DNA from: Laedolimicola sp934402125
GTDB taxonomy: Bacteria; Bacillota; Clostridia; Lachnospirales; Lachnospiraceae
Length of the DNA: 64,000 bases
Direction: 5' to 3'
NCBI RefSeq assembly: GCF_052065835.1
Contig: NZ_JBQHTG010000001.1
Coordinates: 186,001-250,000, forward strand
Notes under the pieces: generated by a model
What the model saw: only the letters and a program-made list of their open reading frames with translations
Database searches by the model: none
What the model was told of the DNA's origin: nothing
Shown here: piece after piece, positions 1 through 7,942 of the stretch
Layout of the letters: each line of letters opens with the position of its first letter
Numbering within the stretch: the stretch's first letter is position 1
Position numbers and translations under genes: made by a program

Positions 1-116
1 ACCGCCGTCTTTCCGAAACCACAGGGCGCGCTGAAGAAAAAGATTCTTCCCTGTTTCATGCTGTTTTCAAACTGCAGCGCCACGGTCGGCTTTATGATAA
101 TCCGTCCTTCTCCCAT
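1..116 (-). CDS. MalT/LuxR-type regulator, N-terminal fragment
   Basis: Only the first 38 codons are in the window; the gene runs off the left edge. The visible protein starts MGEGRIIIKP and contains SAPCGFGKTAV, a Walker A loop (GxxxxGKT-like) at residues 29-39. A P-loop this close to the N-terminus after a 'KP..' lead is typical of the STAND ATPase domain of MalT-like LuxR-family activators, which sense a ligand and bind DNA with a C-terminal HTH. A GAGGGTGA ribosome binding site precedes the ATG. It is divergent from pfp. The family call is inferred from a short stretch; another P-loop ATPase is possible. Confidence 0.55.
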   Translation of the reverse strand, partial: MGEGRIIIKPTVALQFENSMKQGRIFFFSAPCGFGKTA

Positions 117-241
117 CCCAATCACCCTCTCTGTGAATCTCTTCTGTCTAAATAATACCAATTTCCCCGACTTCTGTAAATCATACCGGAGTATGAATTT
201 TAATTTCTCCCGCTTTTGCTTACTTTTTTTCCCTGTACTTG

Positions 242-270
242 TTTACTTTTCTCCGAAAATATATTAGAAT
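242..270 (+). promoter_or_regulatory. sigma-A-type promoter of pfp
   Basis: TTTACT and TAGAAT are separated by 17 bases, with the start codon of pfp 48 bases downstream. The -10 matches consensus at five of six positions. Just upstream, at 181-196, lies a small inverted repeat (TCATAC-CGGA-GTATGA) that could be an operator. Confidence 0.5.
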
Positions 271-318
271 CGTAACGAACTATTATTTTTACCACTATAT
301 ATAAAGGAGATTTTTGTT

Positions 319-1980
319 ATGGAAATTTCAGCTTTACAGAAAGCCAGATATGAGTACGCTCCGAAGCTTCCGGGTATGCTCAGAAACGGCATCGCAGATA
401 TTTGCGTAAAAGAAGGCGAAGCTACACAGAGCGTTGCGGATCAGGATAAGATCCAGGCTCTTTTCCCGAACACCTATGGCGAGAAGGAAATCACCTTCGA
501 GAAAGGCCAGAATACCTCTGCTCCCAAGAAGCAGGTAGTAGGCGTTATCCTTTCCGGCGGACAGGCTCCGGGCGGACACAACGTTATCTGCGGTCTCTAC
601 GACGCACTGAAGGCTACCAACAAGGAGAACGTACTGTACGGCTTCAAGGGCGGCCCCAGCGGACTGATCAATGACGATTATGTAGAGTTCGATGATGAGT
701 TCATCAATGCATACCGGAATACCGGCGGCTTTGATATCATCGGTTCCGGCCGTACCAAGCTGGAAACTGAGGAGCAGTTCGCTATCGTTTCCGAGGTTTG
801 CAAGAAGCACGGCGTAACCGCAGTGGTTATCATCGGCGGTGACGACTCCAATACCAACGCTGCCGTACTGGCTGAGTACTTCGCGGCACACAACACTGGC
901 GTACAGGTCATCGGCTGCCCGAAGACCATCGACGGAGACCTGAAGAACGAGGACATCGAGTGCTCCTTCGGTTTCGATACTGCTACCAAGACCTACAGCG
1001 AGATCATCGGCAACATCGAGCGTGACGCAAATTCCGCTAAGAAGTACTGGCATTTCGTAAAGGTTATGGGAAGAAGCGCTTCTCACGTAGCTCTGGAGTG
1101 CGCGCTGCAGACTCAGCCGAACATCTGCCTGATTTCCGAGGAAGTTGCAGAGAAAAAGATGTCCCTGTCCCAGATCGCTGACTACATCGCTGATTCCGTA
1201 GCAAATAGAGCTGCCAAGGGCATGAACTTTGGTGTGGCTATCATCCCGGAGGGCGTGGTTGAGTTCGTTCCGGAGTTCTCCGTACTGATTCAGGAGATCA
1301 ACGAGCTTCTGGCTGGCAGCAAGGCTGACGAGTTCAACGCTCTGGCTACCTGGGCTGACAAGTATGCCTTTATCGAAAAGGGTCTGACCAAGGAGTCCAT
1401 GGAAGTATTCGCCATCCTTCCGCAGGCTATCCAGCAGCAGCTGTTCATGGAGAGAGATCCCCACGGCAACGTACAGGTATCCCTGATCGAGTCCGAGAAG
1501 CTGTTCTCCTCTCTGGTAGCTGCAAAGCTTGCTGAGAGAAAGGCTGCCGGCACCTACAACGGCAAGTTCAGTGCCCTGCATCATTTCCTGGGATACGAAG
1601 GAAGATGCGCATTCCCGTCCAACTTCGATTCCGACTACTGCTACTCTCTGGGTTACAACGCATTCATGCTGATCCAGTACGGCTACAACGGATACCTGTC
1701 CAAGGTTTCCAACCTGTCCAAGCCGGCAAATGAGTGGGTTGCAGGCGGTATGCCCATCACCAAGATGATGAACATCGAGAGAAGACACGGCGAGGATAAG
1801 CCGGTTATCAAGAAGGCTCTGGTTGAGCTTGACGGAGCTCCCTTCAAGTTCTTCGAGGCTCATCGCGCACAGTGGGCAGAGGAAACCTGCTTCGTATATC
1901 CGGGCGCTATTCAGTACTACGGACCGACCGAGGTTTGCGACGCTACCACCAAGACACTGGCTCTTGAGCAGGCAAAATAA
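319..1980 (+). CDS. pfp: Diphosphate--fructose-6-phosphate 1-phosphotransferase
   Basis: Catalyses the reversible phosphorylation of fructose 6-phosphate using pyrophosphate instead of ATP, a cytoplasmic glycolysis/gluconeogenesis step. The 553-residue length fits the long PPi-PFK type rather than the 320-residue ATP-PFK. Visible motifs are LSGGQAPGGHN (residues 78-88), the GGDDSNTN loop, where the second Asp is associated with PPi use, PKTIDGDLKN with the catalytic TIDxD, and MGRSASHVALE. AAGGAG precedes the ATG at a good distance. The gene is monocistronic between its own promoter and a strong terminator, and its codon use looks highly biased (many GAG, AAG, CTG codons), suggesting high expression. 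Confidence 0.93.
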   Translation: MEISALQKARYEYAPKLPGMLRNGIADICVKEGEATQSVADQDKIQALFPNTYGEKEITFEKGQNTSAPKKQVVGVILSGGQAPGGHNVICGLYDALKATNKENVLYGFKGGPSGLINDDYVEFDDEFINAYRNTGGFDIIGSGRTKLETEEQFAIVSEVCKKHGVTAVVIIGGDDSNTNAAVLAEYFAAHNTGVQVIGCPKTIDGDLKNEDIECSFGFDTATKTYSEIIGNIERDANSAKKYWHFVKVMGRSASHVALECALQTQPNICLISEEVAEKKMSLSQIADYIADSVANRAAKGMNFGVAIIPEGVVEFVPEFSVLIQEINELLAGSKADEFNALATWADKYAFIEKGLTKESMEVFAILPQAIQQQLFMERDPHGNVQVSLIESEKLFSSLVAAKLAERKAAGTYNGKFSALHHFLGYEGRCAFPSNFDSDYCYSLGYNAFMLIQYGYNGYLSKVSNLSKPANEWVAGGMPITKMMNIERRHGEDKPVIKKALVELDGAPFKFFEAHRAQWAEETCFVYPGAIQYYGPTEVCDATTKTLALEQAK

Positions 1981-2010
1981 ATCTGAGTATAGGAATGTCC
2001 TATTACACCA

Positions 2011-2043
2011 AAAGGATCGCGCATAAGCGCGATCCTTTTTTTT
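2011..2043 (+). terminator. Intrinsic terminator of pfp
   Basis: GGATCGCGC and GCGCGATCC pair around an ATAA loop, extended by three A-T pairs and followed by a run of T. It sits 31 bases after the pfp stop codon and also separates pfp from the convergent DUF11 gene. Confidence 0.92.
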
Positions 2044-2066
2044 AGAATAAGATTTCCATATTTTTC

Positions 2067-2918
2067 CTATACTCTTCCGGTTACTGTCAGCACACTCACA
2101 CCCGGATTGGACACCCAAGCTCCGGTAGTGCTTTCCTGGGTAAAGGCTGCCGCCGGAACGGTAATCCGTCCGGCCGTGGTGATAAATTCCCCCGTCGTCT
2201 CGTTGTAGGTGTAATCTGCCCCTTCCGTCCAGGCGGTTCCGTTCAGGGCCACGGACACCTCTGAGAGAACCGGGTTAAAGATATCTGTCACTACCACATT
2301 GTCTCCGGCCTCCGCCGCCGTATTGCCTCCGTTCTGAATCAGGAAGGTATAGGTCAGAATTCCGTTTTCTGCTACCGGTACCGGGCTTACAGACTTGGTA
2401 ATGCACAGCTCCGGCGCGCTCTGGGCTCCCACTGTCTCGGTGACTGTGATGGGCGTAATTCCGCCTCCTCTCAGAACCGCCTGATTGGAAATGCTGCTTT
2501 CCCGGGTCGGCGGCGCGTACTGGTTGGTTCTCGCTTCATAAATCAGCGTGGCGTTCCCGCCGGCCGGTACGGTAATTCCGGATATCACAAGGGGCGGTCC
2601 CGCTGTCACCGCAGGCGCTGTCTGCCGGACTCCACCCACGTAATACTGCAGGGTTCCCGGCACATATTCCAGAGGCGTCAGCGTAAGGGTACTTTCCGTG
2701 TACGCTCCCAGATTATCCGAGATATTCAGTCCCGTAAACGCCAGAGTTCCGCTGTTTACGATGTTGATCACATAGGTAACCGTATCATTCTGTCCGTACG
2801 CATTCTCCACTGCGGTCTTCGTCGCCGAAAGTACCTCCAGAATCTCCCCCACCGCAATATTGGAATTCTTCACTGCATTGTTATATGACAACTGAGCCTG
2901 ATTCGTAAATTGAGCCAT
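2067..2918 (-). CDS. DUF11 repeat protein
   Basis: The 283-residue product starts MAQFTNQAQLSYNN; I chose this ATG because AGAGAGG precedes it and because the longer frame would overlap livF. It holds two DUF11-like beta-sandwich repeats: one around residues 30-125 (NDTVTYVINIVNSGTLAFTG) and one around 155-280 (LTYTFLIQNGGN). DUF11 domains are common in surface-exposed and adhesive proteins, but here there is no signal peptide, no membrane anchor and no sorting motif. It lies 91 bases after livF with its own possible promoter, so it may not belong to the liv operon. The function is unknown. A spore-surface or mother-cell role is only a suggestion, from the possible sigma-K promoter. Confidence 0.75.
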   Translation of the reverse strand: MAQFTNQAQLSYNNAVKNSNIAVGEILEVLSATKTAVENAYGQNDTVTYVINIVNSGTLAFTGLNISDNLGAYTESTLTLTPLEYVPGTLQYYVGGVRQTAPAVTAGPPLVISGITVPAGGNATLIYEARTNQYAPPTRESSISNQAVLRGGGITPITVTETVGAQSAPELCITKSVSPVPVAENGILTYTFLIQNGGNTAAEAGDNVVVTDIFNPVLSEVSVALNGTAWTEGADYTYNETTGEFITTAGRITVPAAAFTQESTTGAWVSNPGVSVLTVTGRV

Positions 2919-2973
2919 CCTCAAAACCTCTCTTTCCCCTATTACGGCCCGCTTTACTGCTGCAGGCCTGTTA

Positions 2974-3002
2974 TATCTTATGTAACGGGGAAGGAGAGTG
3001 TG
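2974..3002 (-). promoter_or_regulatory. Possible sigma-K-type promoter of DUF11 gene
   Basis: On the minus strand, CACA is followed after 16 bases by CATAAGATA, which fits the Bacillus sigma-K pattern mACm-N16-CATAnnnTA. It lies 56 bases upstream of the DUF11 start codon. The pattern is short and can occur by chance. Confidence 0.3.
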
Positions 3003-3009
3003 TTCATTC

Positions 3010-3720
3010 TTATTCGCCCAGGTACGCTTTCTTAACCTGATCGTTGTCCAGCAGCATCTTTGCGTCGCCCTCCAGCACAATCTTTCCGGTTTCCAGAACA
3101 TAGCCTCTGTCTGCGATTGACAGAGCCTTCTTTGCGTTCTGCTCTACCAGCAGGACAGTAGTGCCGCTCTTGCTGACCTCCTGAATGATATCAAAAATCT
3201 CATTTACAAAAATGGGGGACAGACCCATGGAGGGCTCATCCATCAGAATAATCTTCGGGTGGGACATGAGGGCCCGGCCCATGGCCAGCATCTGCTGCTC
3301 GCCTCCGGACAGGGTTCCCGCCATCTGGTTTTTCCGTTCTTCCAGTCTCGGGAACCGCTTGTATACACGAAGCAGCGTCTCCTCGATCTCTGCTTTATCC
3401 TTTCTGGTAAAGGCGCCCAGCTTCAGATTGTCCAGCACGCTCAGCTGCGCGAATACACGGCGTCCCTCCGGCACATGGGCCATTCCCATGGACACGATCC
3501 GATGGGCCGGAACTTTCGTGATATCCTGTCCCTCAAACAGGATCTCTCCATGTTTCGGGGAAATCAGGCCTGTGATGGTCTGCAGGGTTGTGGTCTTGCC
3601 TGCGCCATTGGCACCAATCAGGGCGATAACCTCCCCCTCGTTTACCTCGAAGGAGATTCCCTTGATGGCCTGGATCATGCCATAATAAACCTCTATATCT
3701 TTTACTTCCAGCATTGCCAT
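3010..3720 (-). CDS. livF: Branched-chain amino acid ABC transporter ATPase LivF
   Basis: This is one of two cytoplasmic ATPases that power high-affinity import of leucine, isoleucine and valine. Walker A GANGAGKTT (residues 33-41), signature LSGGEQQ and Walker B IILMDEPS are intact, and VLLVEQN marks the H-loop region typical of LivF. The 236-residue length is normal for the family. GGAGG stands nine bases before the ATG. It is the last transporter gene of livHMGF, 13 bases after livG. Confidence 0.93.
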   Translation of the reverse strand: MAMLEVKDIEVYYGMIQAIKGISFEVNEGEVIALIGANGAGKTTTLQTITGLISPKHGEILFEGQDITKVPAHRIVSMGMAHVPEGRRVFAQLSVLDNLKLGAFTRKDKAEIEETLLRVYKRFPRLEERKNQMAGTLSGGEQQMLAMGRALMSHPKIILMDEPSMGLSPIFVNEIFDIIQEVSKSGTTVLLVEQNAKKALSIADRGYVLETGKIVLEGDAKMLLDNDQVKKAYLGE

Positions 3721-3733
3721 ATTTCCGTTCCTC

Positions 3734-4492
3734 CTATTCTCCCAGGTAAGCTGTGATTACCTTCGGGTCCTTCAGCACATCGGCGGTATCGCCCTCTGCA
3801 AGCACCTGACCGAAATTCAGAACGGTCAGCTTTTCGCAGATACCGGATACCAGCTTCATATCATGCTCAATCAGAAGAATCGTCATATGGAACTCATCCC
3901 GTACAAATCGGATGGTTTTCATCAGTTCCATGGTCTCGTTGGGGTTCATGCCCGCTGCCGGCTCATCCAGAAGCAGAAGCTTCGGATCGGTAGCCAGGGC
4001 TCTTGCAATCTCCAGCTTTCTCTGCTTACCATAGGGCAGGTTGGAGGCCTTATAGTCTGCTTCCTTGTCCAGATCGAAAACCTTCAGAAGCTCCATGGCC
4101 CGCTCGTTCATCTCCTTCTCCACCTTATAGTACTTCGGCAGGCGAAGAATGCCGGTCAGGGTAGAATATCTGTGATGATTGTGCAAACCAACCTTTACGT
4201 TATCCAGAACCGTCAGGTCGCTGAACAGACGGATATTCTGGAAAGTACGGGCAATGCCGTGTTTATTGATTTCAATCGTTTTCTTACCTGTAATATTTTC
4301 ACCGTCCAGCATAATATAACCATCATTGGGCTGGTACACACCGGTCAGCAGGTTAAATACCGTGGTTTTTCCTGCGCCGTTTGGCCCAATCAGACCATAA
4401 AGCTGTCCCTGTTCTATCTCCATGTGGAAATCGTCTACAGCGCGAAGTCCGCCAAAGGAGATTCCAAGATTCTTTACTTCCAGTAATGCCAT
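3734..4492 (-). CDS. livG: Branched-chain amino acid ABC transporter ATPase LivG
   Basis: This is the second ATPase of the branched-chain amino acid importer. The 252-residue protein has Walker A GPNGAGKTT (residues 36-44), the LivG-typical GIARTFQNIRLF Q-loop, Walker B LLLLDEPAAGMNP and ILLIEHDM. In place of a perfect LSGGQ it has NLPYGKQRKLE, which is usual for LivG. Its ATG follows the livM stop by one base and has its own GGAGG, so translation is probably coupled. Confidence 0.93.
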   Translation of the reverse strand: MALLEVKNLGISFGGLRAVDDFHMEIEQGQLYGLIGPNGAGKTTVFNLLTGVYQPNDGYIMLDGENITGKKTIEINKHGIARTFQNIRLFSDLTVLDNVKVGLHNHHRYSTLTGILRLPKYYKVEKEMNERAMELLKVFDLDKEADYKASNLPYGKQRKLEIARALATDPKLLLLDEPAAGMNPNETMELMKTIRFVRDEFHMTILLIEHDMKLVSGICEKLTVLNFGQVLAEGDTADVLKDPKVITAYLGE

Positions 4493-4493
4493 C

Positions 4494-5567
4494 TTATTTT
4501 ACCTCCTTTGTCTTTTTGCCGCGCTTACACGCGTTCTTGATCCGTTCCTGAATCTCCTGTCCGCCCTGGCTGGAGGTAAAGATCATGGTTGCGATCAGAA
4601 CCACTGCGTAAATCAGCATACGGTAGTCGTTCAGAGAACGGAGAAGCTCCGGAAGCAGGGTCAGCACCACTGCCGCAATGATGGAGCCGCGGATATTGCC
4701 GATACCGCCCAGAACTACAAAGACCAGAATCATAATGGACATGTTATAACCGAAGTTCTTCGGCAGCGCAATCAGGGTAGACAGGTTATGGGCGTACAGC
4801 ACGCCTGCAGTTCCTGCCAGAGCCGCGGACACGGTAAAGGCCAGCAGCTTATACTTGGTAATATCGATTCCTACAGACTCGGCTGCGATACGGTTATCGC
4901 GGATAGCCATGATCGCGCGGCCGGTGCGGGAATGGATCAGGTTGGTAACGATAAACAGCGTCACCAGAATCAGAATAATTCCAATCAGGAAGGTGGAATC
5001 ATTGGGGGTTCCGGTAATACCCTGGGGTCCCTTGATCAACACCTGTCCGCCGGGCTCCAGTCCCAGGGACATACTGTCCTTAGTGGATACGTGGAAGCCT
5101 GCGCTGTCCCGGCCAAGGAAAATAACGTTGATTACATTTTTAATGATCTCACCGAAGGCCAGGGTTACAATCGCCAGGTAATCGCCCTTCAGACGAAGTA
5201 CCGGGATACCAATCAGGAAGCCGAACAGCGCAGCCGCCGCGGTTCCAATCACCAGTGCCAGGAAAAAGCGCAGCCCGGAAATCTGGATGGTATCTGCCAT
5301 AATCTTGGAAAACAGCGCGCCCGCAAAGGCTCCTGCGCACATGAAGCCCGCATGGCCCAGACTCAGCTCTCCTAAGATACCTACGGTCAGGTTCAGGGAG
5401 ATGGCCAGAATCACATAGACACAAAGGGGAACCAGAAGTCCCTGCAGCAGACTGGAAATCATGCCGGCCTGTAAACCAACGGTTACCAGAATATAAGCTA
5501 CAATCACAATTCCGTATGTAATCAGATTGCTTTGAAGCTGTTTGCTCATTTTCTTCATCTTCCTCAC
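4494..5567 (-). CDS. livM: Branched-chain amino acid ABC transporter permease LivM
   Basis: An inner permease subunit with about eight to ten hydrophobic segments across 357 residues. It has the BPD_transp_2 signature region LSLGHAGFMCAGAF (near residue 70) and the conserved EAA-like loop with NRIAAESVGID (near residue 225), followed by GGIGNIRGS. The reading frame opens with GTG directly after the livH stop codon and has GGAG nine bases upstream; ATG codons three and six codons further in are alternatives. The C-terminal tail is basic and cytoplasmic. It pairs with LivH. Confidence 0.92.
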   Translation of the reverse strand: MRKMKKMSKQLQSNLITYGIVIVAYILVTVGLQAGMISSLLQGLLVPLCVYVILAISLNLTVGILGELSLGHAGFMCAGAFAGALFSKIMADTIQISGLRFFLALVIGTAAAALFGFLIGIPVLRLKGDYLAIVTLAFGEIIKNVINVIFLGRDSAGFHVSTKDSMSLGLEPGGQVLIKGPQGITGTPNDSTFLIGIILILVTLFIVTNLIHSRTGRAIMAIRDNRIAAESVGIDITKYKLLAFTVSAALAGTAGVLYAHNLSTLIALPKNFGYNMSIMILVFVVLGGIGNIRGSIIAAVVLTLLPELLRSLNDYRMLIYAVVLIATMIFTSSQGGQEIQERIKNACKRGKKTKEVK

Positions 5568-6452
5568 CTACACTTTCTCCTGAATCTGCTTACCCAGAAG
5601 TCCGGTAGGCTTCACAAGCAGTACTACAATCAATACGGCGAACACAATCGCGTCTGCCAGCTGAGAGGAAATATAAGCCTTGCTCAGGATCTCAATCACA
5701 CCCAGAAGGATGCCTCCGATAAAAGCGCCCGGAATGGAACCGATACCGCCGAATACGGCAGCTACAAAGGCCTTGATACCAGGCATGGAGCCTGTATAGG
5801 GAGTCAGCGCCGGGTAGGAGGAGCACATCAGCACGCCTGCGATGGCCGCCAGGGCAGAACCGATCGCGAAGGTCAGGGCAATGGTCGCGTTGACATTGAC
5901 GCCCATCAGCTGCGCGGCGCCGCTGTCCTCGGATACTGCCAGCATGGCGCGTCCGGATTTGGAATACTTCATAAAGGTCATCAGACCGGCCATGATAATC
6001 AGGCAGGCCAGAACCGTTACGATGGTTTCTCCGGAGATCACCAGCTTGCCGTCCATCAGCTTCAGCGCCGGAATGGTCACAACGGAAGTGAAGGACTTGG
6101 TGTTGGCCCCGTAAATCAGAAGTGCTACGTTCTGCAGGAAATAGCTGACTCCAATGGCGGTAATCAGCACTGCCAGCTTGGAAGCCTTCCGCAAGGGCTT
6201 GTAGGCAATCCGCTCAATCAGCACACCCAGAACTGTGCATGCCACAACCGAAAGCAGAACGCCCAGTACCGGCGGCAGTCCCATACCGCTGACGGCGGTA
6301 AAAGCCACGTAAGCGCCGATCATAATTACATCTCCATGCGCGAAGTTCAGCATCTTCGCAATACCGTATACCATAGTGTAGCCCAGCGCAATCAGCGCAT
6401 ATACGCTTCCCAGGCTGATTCCGTTCACCAGGTAGGATATGAATCCTATCAT
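5568..6452 (-). CDS. livH: Branched-chain amino acid ABC transporter permease LivH
   Basis: The second permease of the importer, 294 residues, starting MIGFISYLVNGI. I prefer this ATG over an upstream GTG because AGAGG lies eight bases before it. Diagnostic stretches are MLNFAHGDVIMIGAY near the N-terminus and AFVAAVFGGIGSIPGA near residue 225, with about eight membrane segments. It is the first gene after the terminator that follows livJ, so its expression probably depends on read-through or on an unseen local promoter. Confidence 0.92.
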   Translation of the reverse strand: MIGFISYLVNGISLGSVYALIALGYTMVYGIAKMLNFAHGDVIMIGAYVAFTAVSGMGLPPVLGVLLSVVACTVLGVLIERIAYKPLRKASKLAVLITAIGVSYFLQNVALLIYGANTKSFTSVVTIPALKLMDGKLVISGETIVTVLACLIIMAGLMTFMKYSKSGRAMLAVSEDSGAAQLMGVNVNATIALTFAIGSALAAIAGVLMCSSYPALTPYTGSMPGIKAFVAAVFGGIGSIPGAFIGGILLGVIEILSKAYISSQLADAIVFAVLIVVLLVKPTGLLGKQIQEKV

Positions 6453-6572
6453 ACATAACACCTCTTCTTTTTCTCTGTTTACGAGTTTTGCGTATTATTA
6501 TAGCACACCGCTTTCCCCCGTTCAACACTTTATTGCGTTGATACAGTATATTTCCGAAATCTTTTCTGTATC

Positions 6573-6605
6573 AAAAGGGGAGGACCCTGTGAAGGATCCT
6601 CCCCT
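6573..6605 (-). terminator. Terminator between livJ and livH
   Basis: On the minus strand AGGGGAGGATCC pairs with GGGTCCTCCCCT (one G-U pair) around a short loop and is followed by TTTTGAT. Its place after the binding-protein gene and before the permeases suggests partial termination, giving more LivJ than LivHMGF. Confidence 0.8.
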
Positions 6606-6630
6606 CGTTGGGTTGGTTGTTTATCAAAGA

Positions 6631-7824
6631 TTAAAGCTCTGTGTACTCTCCGTCTACAACTTTGACTACCAGCGGAGCCTTGTTGGGCTCACCCTCAGTT
6701 CCCCATGTGATGTCCTTTCCGGTAACACCGCTGTAGGTGATAGTGGTCATAGCGCCCTTTATAGCGTCGCACAGATCGGATACGCTCATATCCGGAGTAG
6801 CTCCTGCTGCCTCAATGGCTGCCTTTACTACGTATACACAGTCATACGCGTCTGCCGCGAACTGGTTCGGAGTCTCGCCGTATGCTTCCTCATACTTGGA
6901 TACAAAGTTCTGTACCTGCTCGTCCTCGGACTTTGCTACGAAGGGAGCCAGGAAGGTCAGACCCTCTGCCAGGGAAGTATCGAAGTTCTCTACGCCCAGG
7001 ATACCGTCCATACCGTCACATCCGAAGAAGGTCGGCTCGTATCCCTGCTTGCTGCACTCTGCCAGTACCAGAGAAGCCTCGGTGTAGTAGAAGGGCATGA
7101 ACAGCAGATCCGCGCCTGCGTCCTTGGACTTCTGAACCTGTACGGAGAAATCTGTCTTAGCGTCAGCTGTGAAAGCCTCTACAGACACGATCTCGAACGG
7201 CTGATTTGCGGCTTCTGCAGCAAACGCCTCATAGATACCGGTAGAATATACGTCAGAGCTGTCGTAGATTACAGCAACCTTCTTTGCCATTCCGTTCTCA
7301 CCGATATACTTTGCGGACTCGGTACCCTGTGTCGGGTCAGAGAAGCACATACGGAACGCATTGTCATACTGTACGCACTCTACGGCTGTTCCGGACGGTG
7401 TAATCTGGAACATGTTGTCTGCGTGAGTCTTCTCAACTACTGCGATACACGGAGCGCTTGTGGTGGTTCCGATAAGAACCTGCATGCCCCAGTCCTTCAG
7501 GTTGTTGTATGCATTGACTGCTTTCTCGGCGTCATGCTCGTCATCCTGGAAATTGTAGGCGATCTGGTATCCGCCTATACCGCCTGCCGCGTTGATCTCG
7601 TCAACCGCAACCTGGATGCCGTTCTTTACTGCATTTCCATAGATAGCAGCGCCGCCGGTAATCGGGCCTGTCGCGCCAATCTTAAATGTGTCGCTTCCTG
7701 CCTCAGAAGAAGCAGAAGCACTGTCTGTGTTGGTTGTGTCTGCTGCGGTATCCTTGGATCCACCGCATGCTGCCAGTGAAAAAACCATGGAACCAGCCAG
7801 AAGTAAGCTTAATACCTTTTTCAT
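6631..7824 (-). CDS. livJ: Branched-chain amino acid-binding lipoprotein LivJ
   Basis: The extracellular solute-binding protein that delivers leucine, isoleucine or valine (or related amino acids) to LivHMGF. The 397-residue protein starts with a lipoprotein signal peptide whose lipobox is SLAAC, giving a lipidated Cys near residue 20, followed by a Ser/Ala/Asp/Thr-rich linker. The mature part has the periplasmic-binding fold of family Peripla_BP_6, with IGATGPITGGAAIYG at its start. A very strong AAAGGAGG and a near-consensus promoter precede it. Ligand specificity within the family cannot be read from the sequence. Confidence 0.93.
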   Translation of the reverse strand: MKKVLSLLLAGSMVFSLAACGGSKDTAADTTNTDSASASSEAGSDTFKIGATGPITGGAAIYGNAVKNGIQVAVDEINAAGGIGGYQIAYNFQDDEHDAEKAVNAYNNLKDWGMQVLIGTTTSAPCIAVVEKTHADNMFQITPSGTAVECVQYDNAFRMCFSDPTQGTESAKYIGENGMAKKVAVIYDSSDVYSTGIYEAFAAEAANQPFEIVSVEAFTADAKTDFSVQVQKSKDAGADLLFMPFYYTEASLVLAECSKQGYEPTFFGCDGMDGILGVENFDTSLAEGLTFLAPFVAKSEDEQVQNFVSKYEEAYGETPNQFAADAYDCVYVVKAAIEAAGATPDMSVSDLCDAIKGAMTTITYSGVTGKDITWGTEGEPNKAPLVVKVVDGEYTEL

Positions 7825-7857
7825 AATAGTTTCCTCCTTTTGAATTACTTGCCATCT

Positions 7858-7887
7858 ATCTTACTCCCGGCTTTTTCTATTTGTCAA
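7858..7887 (-). promoter_or_regulatory. Promoter of the liv operon
   Basis: On the minus strand a perfect TTGACA is followed after 18 bases by TAAGAT. Transcription would start near 7850, about 25 bases before the livJ start codon. Confidence 0.65.
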
Positions 7888-7942
7888 GCACTTTCCCAAA
7901 AAGTTTAGGAAGTTTCTATAGAACTTTCAGAAAATTCTTCTG

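Noticed and set aside
334..2118. 594-codon open frame antisense to pfp
   Set aside because: It lies opposite a clear pfp gene with strong codon bias, has no ribosome binding site or family motif, and reads into the terminator. Similar long antisense frames over liv, ftsH, the flavodiiron gene and fdhA have the same cause.
7905..7942. Terminator after glgX
   Set aside because: The inverted repeat near 7910-7930 is imperfect and the T run is weak, so it is not listed as a feature.
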